The notes below the pieces were generated by a model that was not told where the DNA came from, made no database searches, and was given only the letters and a program-made list of their open reading frames with translations. Positions 1 to 6,884 of a DNA stretch of 7,107 nt are shown one piece after another. The position numbers and the translations under genes were made by a program. Every line of letters begins with the position of its first letter. The stretch's first letter is position 1. Origin of the DNA: an uncultured Anaerosporobacter sp. (GTDB taxonomy: Bacteria; Bacillota; Clostridia; Lachnospirales; Lachnospiraceae); NCBI GenBank assembly GCA_945787925.1, contig CALZJY010000099.1, forward strand, positions 1 to 7,107, written 5' to 3'.

Positions 1-1302
1 AACTTTTTCAAATCCAGCGATATTAGCGCCTACTACATAGTTACCTTCATAACCATATTTCTTTGCTGCATCATCCATGTTGTGGAAGATGTTAACCATG
101 ATTGTTTGTAATTTGCTATCAACTTCTTCAAATGTCCAGCTTAAACGTTCGCTATTTTGAGACATTTCAAGAGCACTTGTTGCAACACCACCAGCATTTG
201 CAGCTTTACCTGGAGCAAATAATACTTTATTTTCGATGAAGTATTGAGTTGCTTCGTAAGTAGTAGGCATGTTTGCACCTTCTGCTACAGCAAGAACGCC
301 ATTTGCTACTAATGCTTTTGCGTCATCAAGATTTAATTCATTTTGAGTTGCACATGGAAGTGCTACATCACATTTAACAGTCCATACGCCTCTACCTTCA
401 TGGTATTCAGAGTTTGGACGGTAGTTTTTGTACTCAGTTAAACGAGCACGCTTTACTTCTTTGATTTCTTTTAATGCTGCTACATCGATACCGTCTGGAT
501 CATAAACCCAACCAGTAGAATCAGAGCAAGTAACAACTTTTGCACCTAATTGTTGTGCTTTTTGGATTGCGTAAATTGCAACATTACCAGCACCAGATAC
601 AACTACAGTTTTGCCTGCAAGATCGATATTATTGCATTTTAACATTTCGTTTGTTAAGTATAATAATCCGTATCCAGTTGCTTCCGTACGAGCTAAAGAG
701 CCGCCATAAGATAGGCCTTTTCCTGTAAGAACGCCTTCGTATGTTCCACGGATTCTCTTGAATTGTCCGAACATATAACCGATTTCTCTTGCGCCTGTAC
801 CGATATCACCAGCTGGAACGTCAGTGTCTGCGCCGATATATTTGCAAAGCTCTGTCATAAAGGATTGACAGAATGCCATAATTTCACGATCAGATTTTCC
901 TTTAGGATCGAAATCACAACCACCTTTACCACCACCGATTGGTAAGCCAGTTAAAGAGTTTTTGAAGATTTGTTCAAATCCTAAGAATTTGATAATACCT
1001 AAGTTTACAGATGGATGTAAACGTAAACCACCTTTGTATGGTCCGATTGCATTATTGAATTGTACTCTAAATCCACGATTTACTTGAACTTGTCCTTTAT
1101 CATCTACCCAAGGCACACGGAACATTAATTGTCTGTCTGGTTCCACGATACGTTCTAAAATTGCTTCTTTACGATATGTATCCTCATTAGCATCGATTAC
1201 TGGTCTTAAGGATTCTAATACCTCTTTTACTGCTTGTAAAAATTCTGGTTGGTCTGCATTTTTAGCTTCTACTTGAGCTAATACTTCATCAACATAACTC
1301 AT
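1..1302 (-). CDS. gdhA: Glutamate dehydrogenase, hexameric type, probably NADP-specific (3' end outside window)
   Basis: This enzyme interconverts 2-oxoglutarate plus ammonia and glutamate in the cytoplasm, using NAD(P)H. The frame is open for 434 codons with no stop before the window edge; family members are usually about 445-450 residues, so only some 10-15 C-terminal residues are missing. The start MSYVDEVLAQ is preceded by an AAAGGGTG ribosome binding site about 8 nt upstream. Family motifs are intact: YKGGLR with K90, FKNSL with K114, GGGKGG with K126, VPAGDIG with catalytic D166, the Rossmann dinucleotide motif GAGNVA at 237-242, and ATSALEMSQNS with S376. K90, K114, K126, D166 and S376 correspond to the substrate and catalytic residues of Clostridium symbiosum GDH (K89, K113, K125, D165, S380). 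The residues after the second Rossmann strand read SDSTG (260-264), as in NADP-dependent enzymes such as E. coli GdhA, whereas the NAD-specific C. symbiosum enzyme lacks this Asp. The coenzyme assignment is therefore an inference; the family assignment is secure. Confidence 0.97.
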   Translation of the reverse strand, partial: MSYVDEVLAQVEAKNADQPEFLQAVKEVLESLRPVIDANEDTYRKEAILERIVEPDRQLMFRVPWVDDKGQVQVNRGFRVQFNNAIGPYKGGLRLHPSVNLGIIKFLGFEQIFKNSLTGLPIGGGKGGCDFDPKGKSDREIMAFCQSFMTELCKYIGADTDVPAGDIGTGAREIGYMFGQFKRIRGTYEGVLTGKGLSYGGSLARTEATGYGLLYLTNEMLKCNNIDLAGKTVVVSGAGNVAIYAIQKAQQLGAKVVTCSDSTGWVYDPDGIDVAALKEIKEVKRARLTEYKNYRPNSEYHEGRGVWTVKCDVALPCATQNELNLDDAKALVANGVLAVAEGANMPTTYEATQYFIENKVLFAPGKAANAGGVATSALEMSQNSERLSWTFEEVDSKLQTIMVNIFHNMDDAAKKYGYEGNYVVGANIAGFEKV

Positions 1303-1329
1303 CTTTAATCACCCTTTAATTAGTATTTA

Positions 1330-1361
1330 TAGTGGTCCCGTATGCTTAAGATTGGCCACTA
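1330..1361 (-). promoter_or_regulatory. Possible 5' leader hairpin of gdhA mRNA
   Basis: Inverted arms TAGTGG (1330-1335) and CCACTA (1356-1361) flank a 20-nt loop in the gdhA leader. The upper arm begins almost at the predicted transcription start, so the hairpin would cap the 5' end of the message. The stem is only 6 bp and the loop is large. An mRNA-stabilising role is possible, but a chance inverted repeat is not excluded. Confidence 0.3.
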
Positions 1362-1367
1362 ATAATT

Positions 1368-1396
1368 ATTATATTTAGTTTGTATTTCTTATGCAA
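1368..1396 (-). promoter_or_regulatory. Sigma-A type promoter for gdhA
   Basis: On the minus strand a -35 element TTGCAT (1391-1396) is followed after exactly 17 nt by a perfect -10 TATAAT (1368-1373). Transcription would start near 1361, giving a leader of about 60 nt before the gdhA start codon. The -35 keeps only the TTG core of the consensus, but the spacing and -10 are ideal. Confidence 0.7.
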
Positions 1397-1557
1397 TAAT
1401 TATTAGTAGATTCTTGTCGATTTTCTAATTTTTAATAATTTTAAAATAGTTTTCTTAAAAATTCCAATCTTTCCGCATACTATTCTTAATATTATTAAGT
1501 TAAACCCTGTTTCATCGAATACTACATCTTCCTATCATTTTCTAATAAATATGCAAC
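1397..1557. other. AT-rich intergenic spacer, no gene seen
   Basis: This is the stretch between the gdhA promoter and the terminator of the nrdAB operon. It is strongly AT-rich, with short palindromic runs such as CTTAAT/ATTAAG at 1485-1499. I find no convincing open frame with a ribosome binding site, no RNA gene and no clear operator. AT-rich DNA directly upstream of the -35 element could act as an UP element. Confidence 0.5.
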
Positions 1558-1596
1558 AAAAAAGAAAAGGGCATGCTTGTTTGTCATGCCCTTTTC
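1558..1596 (-). terminator. Rho-independent terminator of the nrdAB operon
   Basis: Perfect 12-bp inverted arms GAAAAGGGCATG (1564-1575) and CATGCCCTTTTC (1585-1596) enclose a 9-nt loop. On the minus strand they are followed by six T residues (1558-1563). The hairpin begins 4 nt after the nrdB stop codon, so it ends the nrdAB transcript and insulates gdhA from read-through. Confidence 0.93.
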
Positions 1597-1600
1597 ACCA

Positions 1601-2629
1601 TTATTCTAATTCATCAAAATCAAACGCTGCTGCCTTTGTATAGTTCGTAACTTTCGCTTCAAAGAAGTCTGTCTTCGTGCTATTTAAGTTTGAAAATCCC
1701 TCAATCCAAGCCATTGGATGATCTTTGATTTCTGGATAAAGTTCCTTGATTCCAATCGCACGTAATCGCAGGTTGGAAAGATATTTAATATATTTCTCAA
1801 TCAACTCATTATTAATCCCTAAGATTTCGTTATTCGTAACATATTGGCCCCAGGCAATCTCATGTTCTACGCCTGTCCTCATCATTTCACGAATTTCTTC
1901 TTCGAATTCCTCAGTAAAGATTTCTTTGTTCTCTACTCGTAACTCCTTGATGATATTTTGGAATAATTCTAAATGTGTGATTTCATCACGGTTTATATAT
2001 TTAAAGATCGTACTTGTTGCCGTCATCTTTCCTTGTCTTGCAAGGGTATAGAAAAAGCTAAATCCAGAATAGAAATAGATTCCCTCTAAGATATAATTGG
2101 CAATAATCGTACGTACTAAGTTCTCTACGCTCGGTTCTTCATTAAATTGCTGATAGATATTTGCAATAAACTTATTTCTTGTTAGCAGATGCTCATCTTC
2201 TCTCCATTGATCGTAAATGGAGTCTCTCGTAATCGGATTCGTTACCGTATCTAACACATAAGAATAGCTTTGTGCGTGGATTTCTTCTTGGAATGCCTGT
2301 ACATTCAGCAAGCTAGATACTTCTGCCGCCGTAATGTAACGACTGATATTCGGAAGGTTCTCACTTTGGATGGAATCTAGGAAATTTAAGAAGCTGATAA
2401 TCTTATCAAATGCATTTCTCTCTCCATCTGTTAGATATGGAAACTGCTTTACATCCTCATTTAAGGAAATTTCTTCTGGTATCCAGAAGTTATTTAACAT
2501 CGTACGGTACAAGGTACTTGCCCAGTTATATTTGATACGGTTCCATTCCCTTAGATTCGTGGTATTTCCATTAATCATGCTCTCTGTGCCACGTACACCA
2601 AACTCATTGAAAATCTTTTTTTTATTCAT
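1601..2629 (-). CDS. nrdB: Class I ribonucleotide reductase, small (radical-generating) subunit
   Basis: This 342-residue ferritin-like protein houses the dimetal site and tyrosyl radical that NrdA needs to reduce ribonucleotides. All six expected metal ligands are visible: D85 in FLDSIQ, E115 and H118 in FQEEIH, E182 in ILEGIYFY, and E216 and H219 in RDEITH. Y122, in HAQSY, sits where the E. coli radical tyrosine (Y122) lies, so this is not the Tyr-less class Ic type. The acidic C-terminus (FDFDELE) fits the flexible tail that docks on the large subunit. The start MNKKKIFNEF is chosen because a GAGAGAGG ribosome binding site lies 5 nt upstream. An in-frame ATG at 2672-2674 would add 15 residues but overlaps the nrdA stop and lacks such a site. 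The gene is 23 nt downstream of nrdA and is clearly cotranscribed. No nrdI-like gene is adjacent, which argues against a class Ib manganese system. The metal itself cannot be read from sequence. Confidence 0.96.
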   Translation of the reverse strand: MNKKKIFNEFGVRGTESMINGNTTNLREWNRIKYNWASTLYRTMLNNFWIPEEISLNEDVKQFPYLTDGERNAFDKIISFLNFLDSIQSENLPNISRYITAAEVSSLLNVQAFQEEIHAQSYSYVLDTVTNPITRDSIYDQWREDEHLLTRNKFIANIYQQFNEEPSVENLVRTIIANYILEGIYFYSGFSFFYTLARQGKMTATSTIFKYINRDEITHLELFQNIIKELRVENKEIFTEEFEEEIREMMRTGVEHEIAWGQYVTNNEILGINNELIEKYIKYLSNLRLRAIGIKELYPEIKDHPMAWIEGFSNLNSTKTDFFEAKVTNYTKAAAFDFDELE

Positions 2630-2652
2630 AGTAACCTCTCTCACTCCCGTTA

Positions 2653-4944
2653 TTAGCTTGAACAGCTTGTACACTCATCCATTTCTAATGTCTGATTACG
2701 CACATAGTAAATGGTCTTTACCCCTTTTTTAAAGGCTTCCGTATACAGATCAAGAATCTGTTTCGCACGTAGTTCAGGCGTAATATATAAGTTAAAGGAT
2801 TGTGCTTGGTCAATATGACGTTGGCGGATGCCGCAAGCCTGAATGCTTACTTGTTGGTCAATGGTATGGGCTTCTTTGTAGAACCAGAACGATTCCTCAT
2901 TTAAATCTGGCGCTGTCTTTGGAATAAAGCTTCCTTTCTTCTCTTCCATAAAGAATTTCTTAAAGATTGGATCAATTCCCGCACTCGTATTGGCAATATT
3001 CGAAGTCGATCCAGTTGGAGCAACCGCTAACAAGTATCCATTGCGAAGGCCATATTGATGAACGTCTTCTCTTAATTTTCTCCAGCGCTCGCTCGTATAG
3101 CCTCTTCGTTCGAAATACTCTCCCGTATCCCATTCGGAACCTTTGAATAGTGGATAGGCTCCTTTTTCTTTTGCAATCTCCATGCTGGCCTTGATTGCCT
3201 GATACGCAATCTCTTCAAATAACGCATCGGCCTCTTTTAGATGTTCTTCACTTTCCCATGGAATCTTATGATTTGCAAGATAATGATGATATCCGCTTGT
3301 TCCAAGACCAATTGCACGATAACGGTCTGCCGTTACCCTCGCATCTAGCACCGGCATCTGATTCAAGGTAATTACATTATCTAGCATGCGGATTTGTAGT
3401 GGAACATTGACTGCTAGGTCTTCCTTCTCGATTTTTCCAAGATTGATGGAATTTAAGTTACACGTTACCATATCTCCTGCTTTTACCTTTGTAATAAGCA
3501 CCGTATCTCCATCCTCTGTCACCATGCTCTCTTCGATTAGCTCGCTCTCTATCATGTTCTGTGCAATTTCATGACATAGGTTGGAGGCATAAATCATTCC
3601 TGCATGCTTATTTGGATTGGCACGGTTCACCGTATCACGAAAGAAGATAAATGGCGTTCCCGTCTCTACCGCACTCTTCATGATTCTCTTCATGATTTCT
3701 AGGGCTGGCACGGTCACTCTTGGCAATTCTTCGTTTGCTTCACACGCAAGATAACGAGTCGTGAACTCCTTGCTGTCCACCTCATCATAATAATCTTCAA
3801 TGGCAAATCCCATGAGCTTTTTCACCATATACGGGTCAAACAAGCTCCAATGCTCTCTTTTCTCTAATCGTTCCATAAATAGGTCTGGAATACTTAATGC
3901 CGGGAAGATATCATGGGCCTTCCTTCTGTCATCCCCGTTGTTCGTTCTAAGTTCTAGAAATTCATATAAGTCAGCATGCCATACGTCTAACGTAATGGAA
4001 GCTCCCCCTTTTCTTCTTCCTAACTGGTCTACCGCTACCGCAGTATCATTGTATAGGCGAATCCATGGAATGACCCCTCCGCTGGCATTCTTATGCCCAC
4101 GGATTTCCGAATTCATCGCGCGAATCTTTCCTACATAAATTCCTAACGCGCCACCATGTTTGCTTACTTGGGAGAACTTTTGGTTTACATCATAGATGGA
4201 CCATAGACTATCCCCTACGGAGGAGATAAAGCAACTACTTAACTGATAAAAATTAGTTCCTGCATTTGCTAAGGTAGGCGTCGCTACCGTCATCTGTAAG
4301 GAACTAAGTAAATCATAAAACTGTTTTGCATATTCCATCTTGTGTTCGCCTTCTGGGATTGCAAGATGCATTGCAATTGCCATAAAACGTTCTTGTGGAA
4401 GTTCATATACTTCATTATGAAAACCTTTGATCAAATATCGATCTGCTAATAATTTGATTCCTTCGTAATTGAACAAATAATCTCGCTCTGGTTTAATATA
4501 CTTTGATAATTCTAAAATATCTTCTTTCGTGTAGTTCTCTAATAGATAGGAACCATATAGCTGTTTCTCGCTCAACATAACGACTAACTCATAAAACTCT
4601 CCATATCCAAAATGAGTATATCCTCTTGTGATTCCAGCCTCTTTATATAAGTCAAACACAAACAATCTTGCGGCCACATACTGCCAATTTACATTTGTGG
4701 CATTCACCGCATTTCCAAATGCATCTGCCTTCGTCTGTATTACTTTCTCGATCGCAGTCTGTATTAGTACTTTCTGAATCTCTTTCGTACTCATTCCGTC
4801 AATGAACTGAATCTTGGAATCCAGTTCCAATTCAACAGGATCGCATCCTTCTAGCCCTTCGCAGGCAAATGCAACCATTTTCTTTGTCTTTTCAACACAA
4901 AGTGGCTCCAAGGAACCATTTCGTTTCTTAATATTAATTGTCAT
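2653..4944 (-). CDS. nrdA: Class I ribonucleoside-diphosphate reductase, large (catalytic) subunit
   Basis: This cytoplasmic enzyme reduces ribonucleoside diphosphates to deoxyribonucleotides for DNA synthesis, using the radical supplied by NrdB. The protein is 763 residues, normal for the family. Residues 1 to about 95 form an ATP-cone allosteric domain (it opens TINIKKRNGSLEP), so dATP/ATP activity control is expected. The ten-stranded barrel follows. Redox cysteines are C238 (SSCFIS) and C495 (VTCNLNS). The thiyl-radical site is NLCHE, with N455, C457 and E459. The radical-transfer tyrosines are Y746-Y747 near the C-terminus. The tail ends DECTSCSS, giving the C758/C761 pair expected to pass electrons from thioredoxin or glutaredoxin. 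A GGAAGGG ribosome binding site lies 7 nt before the ATG. The gene leads a two-gene operon with nrdB. The ATP-cone and sequence character fit the NrdA/class Ia type rather than NrdE. Confidence 0.97.
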   Translation of the reverse strand: MTINIKKRNGSLEPLCVEKTKKMVAFACEGLEGCDPVELELDSKIQFIDGMSTKEIQKVLIQTAIEKVIQTKADAFGNAVNATNVNWQYVAARLFVFDLYKEAGITRGYTHFGYGEFYELVVMLSEKQLYGSYLLENYTKEDILELSKYIKPERDYLFNYEGIKLLADRYLIKGFHNEVYELPQERFMAIAMHLAIPEGEHKMEYAKQFYDLLSSLQMTVATPTLANAGTNFYQLSSCFISSVGDSLWSIYDVNQKFSQVSKHGGALGIYVGKIRAMNSEIRGHKNASGGVIPWIRLYNDTAVAVDQLGRRKGGASITLDVWHADLYEFLELRTNNGDDRRKAHDIFPALSIPDLFMERLEKREHWSLFDPYMVKKLMGFAIEDYYDEVDSKEFTTRYLACEANEELPRVTVPALEIMKRIMKSAVETGTPFIFFRDTVNRANPNKHAGMIYASNLCHEIAQNMIESELIEESMVTEDGDTVLITKVKAGDMVTCNLNSINLGKIEKEDLAVNVPLQIRMLDNVITLNQMPVLDARVTADRYRAIGLGTSGYHHYLANHKIPWESEEHLKEADALFEEIAYQAIKASMEIAKEKGAYPLFKGSEWDTGEYFERRGYTSERWRKLREDVHQYGLRNGYLLAVAPTGSTSNIANTSAGIDPIFKKFFMEEKKGSFIPKTAPDLNEESFWFYKEAHTIDQQVSIQACGIRQRHIDQAQSFNLYITPELRAKQILDLYTEAFKKGVKTIYYVRNQTLEMDECTSCSS

Positions 4945-5022
4945 GCTTTTTCCCTTCCATTTTCCCTATAAATAAACTACTTTTTTGGAAGATATTTTCT
5001 GATTCTTCAACTCTCACTCCTT

Positions 5023-5059
5023 ATTATATATAATATAGTTTTATTTTTCTCGTTTTAAA
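5023..5059 (-). promoter_or_regulatory. Probable promoter region of nrdAB (elements ambiguous)
   Basis: Upstream of nrdA the minus strand carries an AT-rich block with two overlapping -10 candidates. One is TATATT (5032-5037), preceded after 16 nt by TTTAAA (5054-5059) as a -35. The other is a perfect TATAAT (5023-5028) with no recognisable -35 at 17 nt. Either gives a leader of roughly 70-80 nt. The block includes a 12-bp palindrome, ATTATATATAAT (5023-5034). I could not find a convincing pair of NrdR boxes. Confidence 0.4.
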
Positions 5060-5088
5060 TTTTGGAAATATGATCAAAAAATTACTTG

Positions 5089-5118
5089 TAATGTGTCCAT
5101 TCCCCTTCCTCATATACT
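5089..5118 (+). promoter_or_regulatory. Weak candidate promoter for the Amidase_6 gene
   Basis: A -10-like CATATACT (5111-5118, containing TATACT) lies about 30 nt before the start codon. No good sigma-A -35 is found at 16-18 nt. TAATGTG (5089-5095), 15 nt upstream, partly resembles a sigma-E -35, and CATATACT partly resembles the sigma-E -10 CATACAAT. The assignment is tentative and sigma-A use with a poor -35 remains possible. Confidence 0.25.
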
Positions 5119-5146
5119 GTAGTAATGCTAAGTTAAGAGGTCCAAT

Positions 5147-5644
5147 ATGCCTGGAATTAAATCGTATAATCGTGATATGGCCATTGCCTATGCTCATAAG
5201 TGGGCGCTTTCTAGAAATCCTGCTTATTTTGACTTTACCAATTTTGGCGGGGACTGTACCAGTTTTATCAGCCAGTGTGTTTATGCTGGATCCGGCGTGA
5301 TGAATTATACTCCAACCTTTGGATGGTATTACATCTCTTCCTATGATCGAACTGCTAGCTGGACTGGAGTGAAATACTTCTATAACTTTCTAACTACCAA
5401 TAAAACAAAAGGACCATTTGCTTCCGAAGTACCTCTATCCGAAGTAATACCTGGAGATATTATTCAGCTTAAAAACTTTGCAGATATCTACTATCATACG
5501 CTGATTATCACCGAAATACGTGGTCCAAAAACTCCTGACTATATCCTAATCAATGCGCATGACTTTAATGCACAAAGGCGCCCTCTTGCCACTTACAATT
5601 ATGCATCATATCGATGTCTTCACATCGAGGGAGTCTATATATAA
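5147..5644 (+). CDS. Amidase_6-domain protein, stand-alone, NlpC/P60-like putative hydrolase
   Basis: This 165-residue protein is almost entirely one putative amidase domain of the Amidase_6 type (Pfam PF12671), a papain-like fold related to NlpC/P60. Seen in sequence: YNRDMAIAYAHKWALSRNP at the N-terminus; GGDCTSFISQ with the likely nucleophile C37; GW(Y)YISS followed by WTGVKYFYNFL; the PGDIIQL strand at 102-108; YYHTLIIT with the likely catalytic H117; and AHDFN with H138/D139 as the third polar position. The start has an AGAGG ribosome binding site 6 nt upstream. An in-frame TAA at 5129-5131 rules out a longer N-terminus, so there is no signal peptide or membrane segment. The protein is therefore cytoplasmic, or acts inside the mother cell or forespore. 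Its substrate is unknown; peptidoglycan or another amide bond is the family-based guess. It is divergent from nrdA and convergent with the next gene, and does not appear to share an operon with anything here. Confidence 0.88.
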   Translation: MPGIKSYNRDMAIAYAHKWALSRNPAYFDFTNFGGDCTSFISQCVYAGSGVMNYTPTFGWYYISSYDRTASWTGVKYFYNFLTTNKTKGPFASEVPLSEVIPGDIIQLKNFADIYYHTLIITEIRGPKTPDYILINAHDFNAQRRPLATYNYASYRCLHIEGVYI

Positions 5645-5648
5645 GCAC

Positions 5649-5692
5649 AAAATGCGCCTGTAATCACACTTATTTGTTACAGACGCATTTTT
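5649..5692. terminator. Bidirectional Rho-independent terminator between convergent genes
   Basis: An imperfect stem pairs 5649-5663 (A4TGCG, then C, then CTGTAA) with 5677-5691 (TTACAG, then A, then CGCAT4). It has a single C/A mismatch and a 13-nt loop. T-runs follow the stem on the plus strand (5688-5692), and the A-run at 5649-5652 gives Ts on the minus strand. It starts 4 nt after the Amidase_6 stop and lies just past the stop of the convergent ADP-ribosylglycohydrolase gene, so it probably serves both. Confidence 0.85.
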
Positions 5693-5693
5693 C

Positions 5694-6740
5694 TTATTCA
5701 TAGCTGCTATAAAGCATACAAGCCATCTTTAAAATCAAATCCTTACACTCAATCTGCTTAATCCAATCCTCTTCTAATCCTGTAATGCCATGCTCCGCCC
5801 CCAACAAACTTCCACAAATGACCGTTCCCGCACACGTATCTCCCTCGTGATTGGCAGCTAAGCATACGGCGTTTTTATACTCCTTTTCATAACGTAAGGC
5901 ACAATAAATTCCGATTGCCAATGCATCCTTTGAAATCGCACCTGTTCCAAATGTCTTGACCGCCTGTTCCGCTGGCGCTTTTAACAACTCCTTACTCTTT
6001 GCTTGTTTTACTGCTCCTATTGTCTCTGCTGCACTTGGACATCGTTCTAATAGACTTACCGCCTCGCTTGCGGCTTCTTCCACCGTGCTTCCCATCAGCA
6101 GGTAGGAAATCATCGCACTAAAAACTCCAGCTGAATAGTATGCCGTCGGATGAGTATGGGTAATCGCTGCCACATCGCATCCTGCCTCGAATGCCTGCTT
6201 CGGATTATCATGGAATGCTAACCCAATCGGCGCAACCCTTACCACTGCTCCCGAACCTTTCTCCCGATTGATTGGCTGTATGATTGTCCCATATTCCTGT
6301 TCCTTTGCCTCTAACAGACTCTCAATACATGTTTTTTTCGGCATACGTCTATGATATAGCTCCTTTGTTTTTAAAAGCGGAGAATCCATTTCCAAACGCT
6401 CATCTTGAATCATCCATTCATAGTCTGGCTGTGCAAGAGGGTATTGCTGCGTATACAGCCATCTTTGATACGAACAAAAGCACCTTGCAGGAATGGAACT
6501 GTATCCATTCTTCTTTCGAACCGCTTCTGCCCATATTAATCCTTCCGCTGTGAACAAGGTCATCTGTGTATCATCGGAAATTTCTGCAACCTCATGTTTG
6601 CTAAGCAATGGCTTTTTTATCTCCTGTTGTCCATATTCTGCGATTCTCTGATCGTAACTCTTAAATTCGACTGGATAACCGAGTGCATCTCCGATGGCTC
6701 CACCCATCATGCAACCGGTAAAGCTTGCTAAACTGCTCAT
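5694..6740 (-). CDS. ADP-ribosylglycohydrolase (DraG/ARH) family protein with an altered second metal motif
   Basis: Members of this all-helical family remove ADP-ribose from proteins or small molecules using two Mg2+ or Mn2+ ions. This 348-residue protein, of normal length, shows GGAIGDALGYPVEF at 13-26, the first metal motif SDDTQM at 55-60, GSGAVVRVAPIG at 162-173, ITHTHPTAYYSAG at 193-205, and the C-terminal motif NHEGDTCAGT at 297-306. The usual C-terminal motif is GDSDSTG or GDTDT. Here D301 is kept, but the second Asp is C303 and the adjoining Ser/Thr is A304, so the second half of the dimetal site is altered and activity may be changed or lost. The start MSSLASFTG is chosen because GGAGG lies 7 nt upstream and an extended -10 lies about 50 nt upstream. 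An ATG 13 codons earlier (6777-6779) would sit at the predicted transcript start and has no ribosome binding site. The gene is monocistronic by layout, with no ADP-ribosyltransferase partner in view. Confidence 0.9.
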   Translation of the reverse strand: MSSLASFTGCMMGGAIGDALGYPVEFKSYDQRIAEYGQQEIKKPLLSKHEVAEISDDTQMTLFTAEGLIWAEAVRKKNGYSSIPARCFCSYQRWLYTQQYPLAQPDYEWMIQDERLEMDSPLLKTKELYHRRMPKKTCIESLLEAKEQEYGTIIQPINREKGSGAVVRVAPIGLAFHDNPKQAFEAGCDVAAITHTHPTAYYSAGVFSAMISYLLMGSTVEEAASEAVSLLERCPSAAETIGAVKQAKSKELLKAPAEQAVKTFGTGAISKDALAIGIYCALRYEKEYKNAVCLAANHEGDTCAGTVICGSLLGAEHGITGLEEDWIKQIECKDLILKMACMLYSSYE

Positions 6741-6790
6741 GCATTTCCCTCCAAATCTAATGATTCGATTCAGCACCATTACATGTCTTT

Positions 6791-6799
6791 ATTATAGCA
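6791..6799 (-). promoter_or_regulatory. Extended -10 promoter of the ADP-ribosylglycohydrolase gene
   Basis: The minus strand reads TGCTATAAT, a perfect -10 hexamer (6791-6796) with the TGn extension that can compensate for a weak -35. No good -35 is present 17 nt upstream (TAACTC). The transcript would begin near 6784 and leave a leader of about 40 nt before the start at 6740. Confidence 0.65.
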
Positions 6800-6884
6800 C
6801 GTGGAAGTAGTACGAGTTATCGAATTGGGCTGATATACTGCTACTTTCTGCTTACATCATATTACAGATTCTTTTTTACAAATA

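Noticed and set aside
540..945. Plus-strand open frames opposite gdhA
   Set aside because: They are antisense to a clearly conserved gene, have no family character and no convincing start signals. Similar plus-strand frames inside nrdA, nrdB and the ADP-ribosylglycohydrolase gene are dismissed for the same reason.
2630..2674. Longer NrdB start at the ATG at 2672-2674
   Set aside because: It adds 15 residues that overlap the nrdA stop and has no good ribosome binding site. The ATG at 2627-2629 has GAGAGAGG at proper spacing.
5032..5050. NrdR box upstream of nrdA
   Set aside because: A CTATAT core on the minus strand resembles half of the NrdR box, but only about 10 of 16 consensus positions match and no second box lies 31-32 bp away. 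The block is better read as AT-rich promoter DNA.
5070..5300. 76-codon plus-strand frame overlapping the Amidase_6 start
   Set aside because: It lies in another frame over the conserved N-terminal and Cys motifs of the Amidase_6 protein and shows only hydrophobic low-information sequence with no binding site.
6741..6779. Longer ADP-ribosylglycohydrolase start at 6777-6779
   Set aside because: It would lie within a few bases of the predicted transcription start and has no binding site. The 6738-6740 ATG has GGAGG 7 nt upstream and begins just before the conserved domain.
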